A stretch of DNA of 64,000 nucleotides from Saprospiraceae bacterium (GTDB lineage: Bacteria; Bacteroidota; Bacteroidia; Chitinophagales; Saprospiraceae): assembly GCA_020627825.1 (NCBI GenBank), contig JAHDGD010000005.1, forward strand, positions 1 through 64,000, in the 5' to 3' direction. The translations under genes and the position numbers were made by a program. The notes beneath the pieces are model-generated. The model made no database searches and was not told the origin of the DNA. It saw only the letters and a program-made list of their open reading frames with translations. Within the stretch, counting starts at the first letter, position 1, and each line of letters opens with the position of its first letter. This document shows positions 33,908-42,767 of the stretch, piece by piece.

Positions 33908-34439
33908 GGAGAGGAAAGACCACATATGTGCATCTGAGAAAAAATGGTTTGCTGTATACACGAGGTATAGAGCAGAAAAGTATGTTACCGATAAATTAAC
34001 AAAGAAGGGTATTACAAATTATGTTCCCTTATTGAATTTTACAAGAGTATATAAAAGTAAAAAGCGCGAAGTGCAATTGCCTTTGATCTCCTGTTATGTT
34101 TTTGTATATATCACAAAAGAGGAATACGTAAAAGTTCTCCAAACAGAGAATGTCATCTCATTTTTAAAGATACGTGGTACTTTAATTTCTATTCCTCAAG
34201 AAGAAATTGACATTATGAAGTGGGTAGTTGGAGAGGAGATTTTAGAGAATGTCCATAATGGTCCGCTAGAAAAAGGTCAAAGAGTAGAAATAATTTCAGG
34301 TAATTTGACAGGAATTAAAGGAACTGTGGTGAAAAGAAAAAGTAAGAAATATGTTCAAGTAGCATTGGATAGTTTAGGCTATACACTTGAATTGAATGTG
34401 TCTGAAGACATGTTACAGAAGGTACATTCTTTAGCATAA
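33897..34439 (+). CDS. UpxY/RfaH-type NusG paralogue (transcription antiterminator)
   Basis: A 180-residue specialised NusG protein. The NGN domain begins KKWFAVYTRYRAEKYVTDKL and includes VPLLNFTRVYKSKKREVQLPLISCYVFVYI; the KOW motif is GQRVEIISGNLTGIKGTVV near residues 125-145. Specialised NusG proteins bind elongating RNA polymerase at an ops-like element and prevent termination across long polysaccharide operons, as for UpxY in Bacteroides and RfaH in enterobacteria. Its position at the head of a locus of over 29 kb is exactly that expected. A candidate recruitment element lies about 80 nt downstream. Confidence 0.9.
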   Translation: MKLKERKDHICASEKKWFAVYTRYRAEKYVTDKLTKKGITNYVPLLNFTRVYKSKKREVQLPLISCYVFVYITKEEYVKVLQTENVISFLKIRGTLISIPQEEIDIMKWVVGEEILENVHNGPLEKGQRVEIISGNLTGIKGTVVKRKSKKYVQVALDSLGYTLELNVSEDMLQKVHSLA

Positions 34440-34441
34440 TA

Positions 34442-34465
34442 TTTTTTGGGCTCGAGCCCAAAAAA
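34442..34465. repeat. Dispersed palindrome copy 7
   Basis: Perfect inverted repeat of 24 bp with no spacer; the arm is TTTTTTGGGCTC. The inner T of other copies is C here and the other arm carries the matching G. It lies just after the UpxY-type gene stop codon. Confidence 0.85.
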
Positions 34466-34505
34466 GGTATAAAACGTTGTAAATCAAATTTTTAATAGAG
34501 GTCTT

Positions 34506-34532
34506 TCCGCGACACTAAATGGGCGGAGCCTT
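34506..34532 (+). promoter_or_regulatory. ops-like antitermination element (candidate)
   Basis: GGGCGGAGCC at 34521-34530 closely resembles the enterobacterial ops core GGCGGTAGC (one base missing) and forms a small hairpin of GGC, GGA, GCC like the one RfaH reads in the exposed non-template strand. A second stem (TCCGC 34506-34510 with GCGGA 34523-34527) competes with it. It lies between the UpxY-type gene and the first biosynthetic gene, 10 nt ahead of ugd. Confidence 0.4.
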
Positions 34533-34540
34533 ATATCATT

Positions 34541-35854
34541 ATGAATATTTGTGTAATTGGTACTGGATATGTTGGATTAGTTAGTGGAACTTGTTTTTCA
34601 GAAACTGGTAATAACGTAATTTGTGTAGATGTTGATGAGAAGAAAGTTTCAAGACTTTCTTCTGGTGAAATCGTAATTTATGAACCTGGTTTAGAGACTT
34701 TATTTCACCGGAATTTGGAACAAGGTAGGCTGAATTTTACTACATCTCTAGAATATGGTATACAGAATGCTGATATTATATTTTTAGCATTACCAACACC
34801 ACCAGGTAAGGATGGTCAAGCTGATTTACAATATGTTCTTGATGTATCAGAAAAATTGTCAAAGTTAATAGATAGTTATAAAGTCATTGTCAATAAAAGT
34901 ACAGTACCCGTAGGCACTGCTGATAAAGTTCATCGGATTCTTGAAAAGAATCTTGATCCTTCTTTATTTGATGTAGTTAGTAATCCCGAATTCTTGAGAG
35001 AAGGAGTTGCAGTAAATGATTTTATGAAACCAGATCGAGTAGTCGTAGGGACTTCAAGTGCCAAGGCAAAAAAATTGATGAAACGCCTTTATGATCCATT
35101 TGTAAGACAAGGAAATCCTATTTATTTCATGGATGTCCGTTCAAGTGAATTAACAAAGTACGCTTCGAACTCTTATCTCGCAACACGGATTAGTTTTATG
35201 AATGAAATAGCTAATCTGTGTGAGAAATTAGGTGCTGATGTTGATATGGTTCGTAAAGGGATGGGAAGTGATTCTAGAATAGGTAAACGATTTTTATTTC
35301 CTGGGATTGGATTTGGAGGATCTTGTTTTCCTAAGGATGTTCAAGCGCTTGAATTCATTGCTGATGAAAATGTATATGATTTTAAAATTTTGAAATCTGT
35401 ATTGAATGTAAATAACAGACAGAAAGTTATTCTTTACGATAAACTTGTGAGTCATTTCGGAGATGATCTTGATGGCAAAAAGATTGCAGTTTGGGGGCTT
35501 GCATTTAAACCAAATACAGACGATATAAGAGAAGCACCTGCTTTATATATAATAGATAAGTTGCTAGAACATAAATGTGATGTTACTGTTTTTGATCCTG
35601 AAGCAATGGAGAATGTAAAATCAATTTATGGAGATCGATTAACATATGCACATAATATGTATGAAGCTGCAGAAAATGGAGATGCATTATTAATAATGAC
35701 TGAGTGGCAAGTATTTAGAACACCTGATTTTAATCAACTGAAGGAAAAAATGAACAATAAAGTAATTTTTGATGGTCGCAATTTATTTGATCTTGAGTTG
35801 ATGAAGGAACAAGGCTTTTATTATTCCAGTATAGGTCGAAAGTTAATACAGTAA
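34541..35854 (+). CDS. ugd: UDP-glucose 6-dehydrogenase
   Basis: A 437-residue NAD-dependent enzyme oxidising UDP-glucose to UDP-glucuronate in two steps. The Rossmann fold opens NICVIGTGYVGLVSGTCFSE; the catalytic Cys is in GFGGSCFPKD (about residue 261), and the C-terminal domain has WGLAFKPNTDDIREAP. UDP-glucuronate is both a sugar donor and the substrate of the UDP-xylose synthase encoded at 54055. It is the first biosynthetic gene and shares the last base of its stop codon with cysC. Confidence 0.93.
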   Translation: MNICVIGTGYVGLVSGTCFSETGNNVICVDVDEKKVSRLSSGEIVIYEPGLETLFHRNLEQGRLNFTTSLEYGIQNADIIFLALPTPPGKDGQADLQYVLDVSEKLSKLIDSYKVIVNKSTVPVGTADKVHRILEKNLDPSLFDVVSNPEFLREGVAVNDFMKPDRVVVGTSSAKAKKLMKRLYDPFVRQGNPIYFMDVRSSELTKYASNSYLATRISFMNEIANLCEKLGADVDMVRKGMGSDSRIGKRFLFPGIGFGGSCFPKDVQALEFIADENVYDFKILKSVLNVNNRQKVILYDKLVSHFGDDLDGKKIAVWGLAFKPNTDDIREAPALYIIDKLLEHKCDVTVFDPEAMENVKSIYGDRLTYAHNMYEAAENGDALLIMTEWQVFRTPDFNQLKEKMNNKVIFDGRNLFDLELMKEQGFYYSSIGRKLIQ

Positions 35855-36447
35855 TGGAAAACATTTATCCAGTATACGATCAATTAATATCTAGAGCAGA
35901 AAAGGAACAATTTTTGAACCAAAAAGCATGTGTTTTTTGGTTAACAGGTTTATCTGGTTCAGGAAAAACAACGATAGCAAAACATGTAGAAAGGGTGTTG
36001 TTTAATAAAGGATTTTTTATTCAGACAATAGACGGTGATAATGTACGATCAGGTTTGTGTAATAATCTAAGTTTTAGCTTAGAAGATCGAAAAGAAAATA
36101 TAAGAAGAATTGCAGAGTTAACGGCCTTAAATATTAGGCAGGGAATTATCTGCATCAATACTTTTGTAAGTCCTACAAAAGCAATTCGCGAAATGGCAAA
36201 AGAAATTATAGGAGAAAAAGATTACTTTGAGATTTTTATTAATACACCCTTAGAAGCTTGTGAAAAACGCGATGTCAAAGGTCTCTATAAAAAAGCAAGA
36301 GCAGGAGAAATAAAAGGATTTACAGGAATTGACTCTCCTTTTGAGAAACCTGATCGTCCTTCTCTTACTATTTCAACTGAATCATCTATTCAAGAATCTG
36401 CATCTCAGTTAATAAATTTTATGATGTCCAAAGTAGTATTAACATAA
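35854..36447 (+). CDS. cysC: Adenylylsulfate (APS) kinase
   Basis: A 197-residue kinase converting APS plus ATP to PAPS, the universal sulfate donor. The P-loop GLSGSGKTT is at about 32-40, DGDNVRSGLCNNLSFSLEDRKENIRR is the APS-binding block, and the phospho-acceptor-like Ser lies in NTFVSPTKAIREMAKE. KGLYKKARAGEIKGFTGIDSPFEKP is also conserved. It has 1-nt overlaps with both neighbours, which are sugar genes. Together with cysD and cysN in the same locus it completes PAPS synthesis. No PAPS or APS reductase is encoded here, so sulfation rather than cysteine synthesis is the likely use. Confidence 0.93.
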   Translation: MENIYPVYDQLISRAEKEQFLNQKACVFWLTGLSGSGKTTIAKHVERVLFNKGFFIQTIDGDNVRSGLCNNLSFSLEDRKENIRRIAELTALNIRQGIICINTFVSPTKAIREMAKEIIGEKDYFEIFINTPLEACEKRDVKGLYKKARAGEIKGFTGIDSPFEKPDRPSLTISTESSIQESASQLINFMMSKVVLT

Positions 36448-37028
36448 TGAATGAAGATGTTTTTGTACATCCATCAGCTGTGGTTGATGAAGGAGCTATT
36501 CTAGGAAAAGGAACTAAAATTTGGCATTTTTCTCATGTAATGAGCACATGTGTTTTAGGAGAAAATTGCAATCTAGGGCAAAATGTTTTTATTGCCAATG
36601 ATGTCACCTTAGGCAATAATGTAAAAGTTCAAAATAATGTATCAATCTATAAAGGTGTAGTTTGTGAAGATGATGTTTTTTTGGGACCTTCCATGGTATT
36701 TACAAATGTTATCAATCCTAGAAGTGCGGTAAATAGAAGAAATGAATATGCATATACAAAAGTGGGAAAAGGTTGTTCTATAGGAGCGAACGCAACAATT
36801 GTTTGTGGAAATAATCTGGGGAAATATTCCTTTATTGGAGCTGGAGCAGTAGTAACGAAAGAAGTAAAACCATATGCTTTAATGGTAGGGAATCCTGCTT
36901 ATCAATTAGGTTGGGTGAGTGAATATGGTAACAGATTACATTTTGTTGACGGTATGGCGAAATGCGAAGAAAGTGGACAAATGTATCAGTTGGTGGGTAA
37001 TATGGTAAGCAAGGTTTTAAAAAGTTAG
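36447..37028 (+). CDS. wbpD: UDP-2-acetamido-3-amino-glucuronate N-acetyltransferase (WbpD/WlbB-like)
   Basis: A 193-residue left-handed beta-helix acetyltransferase. It opens FVHPSAVVDEGAILGKGTKIWHFSHVM, the WbpD/WlbB signature, and continues with hexapeptide repeats to GAGAVVTKEVKPYALMVGNPA. It adds the 3-N-acetyl group from acetyl-CoA to the product of the WbpE-type aminotransferase, giving UDP-GlcNAc3NAcA. The dehydrogenase, oxidoreductase, aminotransferase and epimerase of the same pathway are all in this locus. It overlaps cysC by 1 nt. Confidence 0.9.
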   Translation: MNEDVFVHPSAVVDEGAILGKGTKIWHFSHVMSTCVLGENCNLGQNVFIANDVTLGNNVKVQNNVSIYKGVVCEDDVFLGPSMVFTNVINPRSAVNRRNEYAYTKVGKGCSIGANATIVCGNNLGKYSFIGAGAVVTKEVKPYALMVGNPAYQLGWVSEYGNRLHFVDGMAKCEESGQMYQLVGNMVSKVLKS

Positions 37029-37097
37029 TTTGTTTTATACTGATTTTACCTTTGGAAAGATTTTTGATAAGAATGTATAGTAAACGAATAAGTTATA

Positions 37098-38399
37098 ATG
37101 GGTATTTATAAAGAACTTGTCAATAAAGAGAAAAAAATTGCATTAATAGGCTTAGGATATGTAGGACTTCCTATTGCTTTAGAATTTGCAAAAGATTTTG
37201 AAGTCATTGGATTTGATATCAACGAAGAAAGAATCGAGATGATGAAAAGTGGTGTGGATCCATCAAAAGAATTGGATGACAGTGCGTTTGATAATAAAAA
37301 CATCACATTTACTGCAGACCTCAACGTACTAAAAGAAGCAAACTTTTATATAGTTGCAGTTCCTACCGATATTGATGAAAATAAAGTTCCTAATTTAAAA
37401 CCTCTATTAGGTGCATCCAAGACTGTAGGCTCCGTCATAAAAAAAGGAGATTACGTTGTTTTTGAGTCTACTGTTTATCCAGGATGTACAGAAGATGATT
37501 GTATTCCAGTAATTGAGGAATTATCCGGTTTAACAAGAGGAGAAGATTTTCATGTTGGATATAGCCCTGAAAGAATTGTTCCAGGAGACAAAGTTAGAAC
37601 GCTTACTAAAATCATGAAAATTGTTTCAGGAGACAGCAAAGAATCATTGGAGGAGATTGCACTTGTTTATGATCATATTATAGAAGCGGGAATTCACAAA
37701 GCAAGTTCAATAAAAGTTGCTGAAGCAGCAAAGGTGATAGAAAATACCCAGAGGGATTTGAATATTTCTTTGATGAATGAATTATCCATCATTTTTGATA
37801 AAATGGGTATTGATACGCAAGAGGTGTTAAAAGCTGCTGGTACAAAATGGAATTTTTTGAAATTTCATCCAGGTCTTGTTGGTGGACATTGTATAGGTGT
37901 CGATCCGTATTATCTAATGCATAAAGCCAAAGGACTTGGTATTGATCCACAAGTTATTGCTGCAGGAAGAAGAATAAATGATGGAATGCCTGATTTTATT
38001 GCAAAGAAATTAGCACAAACATTAATCGAACAAGGAAAGAATCCAGGTGAATGCAAAGTGCTTGTAAAAGGCATTACATTTAAAGAAAATGTTGCAGATA
38101 TTCGAAATTCAAAAGTTGTAGATCTCATACATTCTCTAATGGATTATTCTATGGTCGTTCATGTTACCGATAATCAAGCATCTGCTAATGAAGTTGCTCA
38201 TGAATACAAGCTTTCTTTAACGGAAAACATTTCTTCAGATTACGATGCAATTATTGTAGCAGTTGCGCACAAAGAATATACAACATTAACTGCTGATGAT
38301 TTCAACAGGTTAATGAAGCCGAATGGCATACTAATAGATATAAAATCAATTTATACACCTTCTGAAATGGAAGGTAAATTAAAATACTGGCGTTTATAA
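37098..38399 (+). CDS. Nucleotide-sugar 6-dehydrogenase (TviB/WbpO type; UDP-HexNAc)
   Basis: A 433-residue enzyme with the Rossmann motif IALIGLGYVGLP and the catalytic Cys in GLVGGHCIGVDPYYLMHKA. The region KASSIKVAEAAKVIENTQRDLNI is typical of the TviB/WbpO branch, which oxidises C6 of UDP-GlcNAc or UDP-GalNAc. In this context it most likely makes UDP-GlcNAcA as the first step of the UDP-ManNAc3NAcA route (the WbpA role). The sugar preference cannot be fixed from sequence. A 69-nt gap precedes it, one of the few gaps in the locus; it overlaps cysD by 1 nt. Confidence 0.9.
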   Translation: MGIYKELVNKEKKIALIGLGYVGLPIALEFAKDFEVIGFDINEERIEMMKSGVDPSKELDDSAFDNKNITFTADLNVLKEANFYIVAVPTDIDENKVPNLKPLLGASKTVGSVIKKGDYVVFESTVYPGCTEDDCIPVIEELSGLTRGEDFHVGYSPERIVPGDKVRTLTKIMKIVSGDSKESLEEIALVYDHIIEAGIHKASSIKVAEAAKVIENTQRDLNISLMNELSIIFDKMGIDTQEVLKAAGTKWNFLKFHPGLVGGHCIGVDPYYLMHKAKGLGIDPQVIAAGRRINDGMPDFIAKKLAQTLIEQGKNPGECKVLVKGITFKENVADIRNSKVVDLIHSLMDYSMVVHVTDNQASANEVAHEYKLSLTENISSDYDAIIVAVAHKEYTTLTADDFNRLMKPNGILIDIKSIYTPSEMEGKLKYWRL

Positions 38400-39301
38400 T
38401 GGAATACTCTATCACTCACTTAGAAGAGTTAGAAGCAGAATCAATCTACATAATGAGAGAGGTTGCTGCGCAATTTGAAAATCCTGTTCTTATGTTTTCA
38501 GGGGGGAAAGATTCTATCTTAATGGTTTATTTAGCGTACAAAGCTTTTTACCCAGCTAAGATTCCTTTTCCACTTTTACATATTGATACAGGACATAATT
38601 TTCCTGAAACTATTGAATATAGAGATAGTTTAGTTGAAAAATTTGGTGCGAAATTGATTGTAGGTTCTGTTCAAGAGGCAATTGATCAGGGGTTAGTTCA
38701 AGAGGAAAAAGGAATAAATGCAAGTAGAAATGGTTTACAGACTACAGCCTTACTAGAAGCATTAGAAAAAGGAAAATATGATGCTGCTTTAGGCGGAGCA
38801 AGACGTGATGAAGAAAAGGCAAGAGCTAAAGAAAGATTCTTTTCACATCGTGATGAATTCGGTCAATGGGATCCAAAAAATCAAAGACCTGAATTATGGA
38901 ATCTATTTAATGGGAAAAAGAATATGGGAGAGCATTTTAGAATTTTTCCTATCTCAAATTGGACAGAATTAGATGTATGGCAGTACTTAGCCCAAGAAAA
39001 GGTTGATCTTCCTAGCTTATATTTTGCGCACGAAAGAAGTGTTATAGATAGAGATGGAATCTTACTTGCTGATTGTGATTACATACCAAAAAAAGATGGA
39101 GAAGAAGTTTTTACTGAAAAAGTAAGATGCCGAACGATTGGAGATATGACCTGTACTGGAGTATGGAAATCGGACGCTGAAACAGTAGAAGATATCATAA
39201 AAGAAATAGCGACAACAAGAATGACTGAAAGGGGTGGAAGAGCTGATGATAAAAGAAGTGAGACCAGTATGGAGGATCGTAAAAAATTGGGTTATTTTTA
39301 A
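38399..39301 (+). CDS. cysD: Sulfate adenylyltransferase subunit 2
   Basis: A 300-residue ATP-pyrophosphatase (PAPS-reductase-like fold). The PP-loop is MFSGGKDSILMVYLA, followed by LLHIDTGHNFPETIEYRD and GGARRDEEKARAKERFFS; the C-terminus has GRADDKRSETSMEDRKKLGYF. With the GTPase CysN it forms APS from sulfate and ATP. It is usually adjacent to cysN; here the two are separated by about 13 kb of sugar genes, which suggests gene shuffling within the polysaccharide locus. It overlaps the dehydrogenase gene by 1 nt. Confidence 0.95.
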   Translation: MEYSITHLEELEAESIYIMREVAAQFENPVLMFSGGKDSILMVYLAYKAFYPAKIPFPLLHIDTGHNFPETIEYRDSLVEKFGAKLIVGSVQEAIDQGLVQEEKGINASRNGLQTTALLEALEKGKYDAALGGARRDEEKARAKERFFSHRDEFGQWDPKNQRPELWNLFNGKKNMGEHFRIFPISNWTELDVWQYLAQEKVDLPSLYFAHERSVIDRDGILLADCDYIPKKDGEEVFTEKVRCRTIGDMTCTGVWKSDAETVEDIIKEIATTRMTERGGRADDKRSETSMEDRKKLGYF

Positions 39302-39331
39302 TTAAAATTGGCTTTCGCCAAAAAGGGCAGT

Positions 39332-40444
39332 ATGAAAATACAAATGGTAGATGTTAAAAATCAATACCTTCAAATAAAAGAAGAGATTGATAAAGGCATT
39401 CAAGATGTTATTAATGATACAGCATTTATAAATGGACCAGCTGTTAAAAGATTTAAAATAAATTTCGAAGCTTATCTGAAAGCTAATACTGTAATTCCAT
39501 GTGCAAATGGAACTGATGCTCTTCAAATAGCTATGATGGCGTTGGGATTAAAACCTGGTGATGAAGTAATTGTTCCTGCTTTCACATATGTCGCAACAGC
39601 TGAAGTGATTGCACTATTGAATTTAACACCTGTAATGGTTGATGTAGATGAACATACTTTTAATCTTTCACTGGACAATATTAAAGATAAAATTACTTCA
39701 AAAACTAAAGCAATTGTTCCTGTAAACCTTTATGGACAATGTGCAGATTTAGAAAGAATTGTTGAATTTTCAAAAGCTCACAATTTATATGTAATTGAAG
39801 ATAATGCCCAAGCAATAGGCGCAGATTTTATTTATAAAAATGGCTCACGAATTAAAGCAGGCTTAGTAGGTGATATAGGTACTACATCATTCTATCCTTC
39901 CAAAAATCTGGGTGCATATGGTGATGGTGGAGCTTGTTATACAAATGATGCTGAGTTAGGAGAAAAAATTAGAATGGTTGCCAATCATGGACAATCTAAA
40001 AAATATGTGCATGATATTATTGGCTGTAATAGTAGGTTAGATTCAATACAAGCAGCTATTTTAGATGTTAAACTTAAGTATTTAGATTCTTATGCAAAAG
40101 CACGAATTGAAGTTGCTAATTTTTACGATAGAGCATTTGTAAATGTAGAACAAATAGAAACTCCCTTAAGGGCAAATCATTCTACTCATGTTTTTCATCA
40201 ATACACATTGAAGATTAAAAATGGAAAAAGAAATGAATTAAAGGATTATCTAAATAAAAATGGTATTCCATCAATGATTTATTATCCTATTCCATTATAC
40301 AATCAAAAAGCATTTACATCCAAAGAAACATTGCCAATAACTGAAAAATTATGCCAAGAAGTATTATCACTTCCTATTCATACAGAGATGGATGAAAAAC
40401 AATTGAATTATATTTCTGAAAAAGTCTTACAATTTTTTAATTGA
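39332..40444 (+). CDS. wbpE: DegT/DnrJ family sugar aminotransferase (WbpE/WlbC-like)
   Basis: About 370 residues from ATG at 39332 (a TTG at 39308 would place a hairpin inside the coding region). This is a PLP-dependent fold-I sugar aminotransferase: MVDVKNQYLQIKEEI, ANGTDALQIAMMALGLKPGDEVI, VIEDNAQAIGADF and the PLP Lys in FYPSKNLGAYGDGGA (about residue 191). It fits WbpE, which aminates C3 of UDP-3-keto-GlcNAcA made by the WbpB-type oxidoreductase. It overlaps the next gene by 4 nt, TTGA, with a TTG start for that gene. Confidence 0.9.
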   Translation: MKIQMVDVKNQYLQIKEEIDKGIQDVINDTAFINGPAVKRFKINFEAYLKANTVIPCANGTDALQIAMMALGLKPGDEVIVPAFTYVATAEVIALLNLTPVMVDVDEHTFNLSLDNIKDKITSKTKAIVPVNLYGQCADLERIVEFSKAHNLYVIEDNAQAIGADFIYKNGSRIKAGLVGDIGTTSFYPSKNLGAYGDGGACYTNDAELGEKIRMVANHGQSKKYVHDIIGCNSRLDSIQAAILDVKLKYLDSYAKARIEVANFYDRAFVNVEQIETPLRANHSTHVFHQYTLKIKNGKRNELKDYLNKNGIPSMIYYPIPLYNQKAFTSKETLPITEKLCQEVLSLPIHTEMDEKQLNYISEKVLQFFN

Positions 40445-41718
40445 TAAACATTTTACTTATTTCTTATTATTGGCCTCCTTCTGGAGGAGGAGGTGTGCAT
40501 AGATGGTTGAAGATGTCAAAATATTTTCCTTATGAGAAAATGAATCTATTTGTGTATACACCTGAAAACCCAGAATATCCTGCATATGATGAATCTTTGA
40601 ATTCTAGTATAGATAAGAGAATAAAGATTATAAAAAGACCTATAACAGAACCCTATTCTTTTTATAAAAAGTTTACTGGTAAGAAAAAAGATGAGAAAAT
40701 TTATTCTGGATTTATCAACGATAAAAAATCTTGGAAAAATGACTTAGCAGTTTGGATAAGGAGTAATTTCTTTATTCCGGATGCGAGATTTTTGTGGATA
40801 AAACCTTCTATTAAATTTTTAATAAAAGAGGTAAAGAAACATTCAATCGATATTGTTATTTCAACAGGCCCTCCTCATTCCATGCATTTGATTGCAAATG
40901 GGTTAAAAAAGAAAAATCCTACTTTAAAATGGATTGCTGATTTTCGAGACCCTTGGACAAATATTGATTTTTACAATCAGTTAAAGTTGACAAAATGGGC
41001 AGACAATAAACATCATAGGCTTGAAAAAAAAGTTCTCAGAAATGCTGATAAAATTGTTGTAATTGGCTGGACTATGAAGGATGAATTTCAAGAAATTAGC
41101 AATAGAAACGATATAGAGATTATTACTAATGGTTTTGACCATGCTGATTTTGAAGATAAGTCAAGTAATGGATTATCGTTGAATATTTCTCACATTGGAT
41201 CATTAAATAAAGATCGAAATCCATTAGTTTTATGGAAAGCATTAAAAGAATTGAAAGATGAAGGGTCATTAGTGGATGGATTAAAAATAGATTTAATTGG
41301 AAATGTTGACCAATCTATTCATAAATCAATTGAGCAAAATAATATTGTTGATTTGATTAATGTAAAAGGCTTTGTTTCTCATGATGAGGCTATTCAATTC
41401 ATGATTAAATCTAAGATTTTACTATTGGTAATTAATGATTCTCCAAATTCCAAAGGGATTCTTACTGGAAAATCTTTTGAATATCTAGGAGCTAAAAGAC
41501 CAATTTTATGCATTGGACCCAAAGAAGGGGACGTGAAAAGGTTATTAAGTGACTTTCCTCAAGCATATTATATTGAGTATAAAGACGTCAATAAGTGTAA
41601 AATTATTATTCAAAAGCTCTTATCTAATGATTGTACTAACTTTAATGATCCTTTAGAGTATAGTAGAAAAAACTTAGCCATTAAGTTTTATGATTTGTGT
41701 AAAAAATTAGTTGCTTGA
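40441..41718 (+). CDS. Family 4 glycosyltransferase
   Basis: A 425-residue GT-B protein. The N-terminal domain opens NILLISYYWPPSGGGGVHRWLKMSK; the middle has STGPPHSMHL and WIADFRDPWTN; the C-terminal donor domain has ISHIGSLNKDRNP and GKSFEYLGAKRPILCIGP with the Glu of the donor-binding EX7E region. This layout is common for Bacteroidota capsule glycosyltransferases. The donor and acceptor are unknown. It starts with TTG in a 4-nt TTGA overlap with the aminotransferase gene and ends in the same kind of overlap with the epimerase gene. Confidence 0.85.
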   Translation: MINILLISYYWPPSGGGGVHRWLKMSKYFPYEKMNLFVYTPENPEYPAYDESLNSSIDKRIKIIKRPITEPYSFYKKFTGKKKDEKIYSGFINDKKSWKNDLAVWIRSNFFIPDARFLWIKPSIKFLIKEVKKHSIDIVISTGPPHSMHLIANGLKKKNPTLKWIADFRDPWTNIDFYNQLKLTKWADNKHHRLEKKVLRNADKIVVIGWTMKDEFQEISNRNDIEIITNGFDHADFEDKSSNGLSLNISHIGSLNKDRNPLVLWKALKELKDEGSLVDGLKIDLIGNVDQSIHKSIEQNNIVDLINVKGFVSHDEAIQFMIKSKILLLVINDSPNSKGILTGKSFEYLGAKRPILCIGPKEGDVKRLLSDFPQAYYIEYKDVNKCKIIIQKLLSNDCTNFNDPLEYSRKNLAIKFYDLCKKLVA

Positions 41719-42767
41719 AAAAATTAATTGCAATTATTGGTGCTAGACCACAATTCATTAAACATTATCCTTTTGAGAAAGAAGCAATAAAGTATTTTGC
41801 ATTAAAAACAATTCATACTGGACAACATTATGATGAAAATATGAGTGCAGTATTTTTTGATCAGTTAGGAATGAGACAACCTGATTTTATGCTTTCTCTA
41901 GGGGGTGGAAGTCACGGAGTTCAAACTGGTAAAATGATGGTTGAAATTGAGCAGATCGTTCAAGATGAACAACCTGATGGAATAGTTGTATATGGAGACA
42001 CAAATTCTACCCTCGCAGGAAGTCTTGTTGGATCTAAATTACACATTCCAGTTTTTCATATTGAGGCTGGTCTACGTTCTTATAACAAGAGAATGCCAGA
42101 AGAAATAAATAGAGTTTTAACAGATCATATTTCTTCTTTGCTTTTGGTTCCTAGTAAAGAAGCTGTTGGAAATCTTAAAAAAGAAGGAATCGAAGAAAAT
42201 GTATACATTGTTGGAGATATTATGAAAGATATTCTTCTATTATTTAAAAATGAGAACTTGTTTTTGGATAACAATGAAATTGATTCCTATTATTATGTGA
42301 CTTTACATCGACCTTATAACGTCGATGAAAAAGATCGATTAGTTTATGTTTTAGAAAATTTAAATAAGCTCGATAAGCCGATCGTTTTTCCTATGCATCC
42401 TCGCACAAAGAGAAATTTGTCAAAGTTTAATATTTCTATTGACTCCTTTAATAATATTAGAATAATCAATCCACAATCATATAAAGAGAATCTTTCCTAC
42501 TTGTTTCATGCTGATGCTTTGATTACTGATAGTGGCGGCATGCAAAAAGAAGCTTATTGGTTGGAGAAACCATGCATAACTATTAGGACTGAAACAGAGT
42601 GGGTAGAGACATTAGATTCAAATGCGAATACCTTGGTTTTTGATGATTTAACAAATTTGAAAAATGTACTTCAAAACCCCAATATAACCTTTAATAAATT
42701 ACTTTATGGTGATGGCACAACCTCCAACCAGATATGTAATTTGATTCTGAAAAAACTTAATTCATGA
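41715..42767 (+). CDS. wbpI: UDP-GlcNAc3NAcA 2-epimerase (WbpI-like)
   Basis: A 350-residue non-hydrolysing UDP-sugar 2-epimerase. The blocks IIGARPQFIKHYPF, HTGQHYDENMSAVFFDQLGM, VYGDTNSTLAGSLVGSKL and EAGLRSYNKRMPEEINRVLTDH match WbpI more than WecB (PQFIK and GDTNSTLAG). WbpI converts UDP-GlcNAc3NAcA into UDP-ManNAc3NAcA, the last step of the pathway. A second epimerase (51474) is closer to classical WecB. Start is TTG in a TTGA overlap with the glycosyltransferase gene; it overlaps the next gene by 4 nt as well. Confidence 0.85.
   Translation: MKKLIAIIGARPQFIKHYPFEKEAIKYFALKTIHTGQHYDENMSAVFFDQLGMRQPDFMLSLGGGSHGVQTGKMMVEIEQIVQDEQPDGIVVYGDTNSTLAGSLVGSKLHIPVFHIEAGLRSYNKRMPEEINRVLTDHISSLLLVPSKEAVGNLKKEGIEENVYIVGDIMKDILLLFKNENLFLDNNEIDSYYYVTLHRPYNVDEKDRLVYVLENLNKLDKPIVFPMHPRTKRNLSKFNISIDSFNNIRIINPQSYKENLSYLFHADALITDSGGMQKEAYWLEKPCITIRTETEWVETLDSNANTLVFDDLTNLKNVLQNPNITFNKLLYGDGTTSNQICNLILKKLNS

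Noticed and set aside
34442-34465. Reading the palindromes (here and at 3531 and 24539, close to stop codons) as intrinsic terminators
   Set aside because: On both strands the 3' side of the stem is an A-tract and the 5' side a T-tract, the reverse of the U-tract needed. True terminators in the window (28891, 23537) have the right polarity.
39308-39331. TTG at 39308 as start of the WbpE-type gene, with a small hairpin TTGGC/GCCAA as repeat copy
   Set aside because: ATG at 39332 gives the family's normal N-terminus; the hairpin is short with a 4-nt loop and lacks the GGGC core, so I do not count it as a copy.
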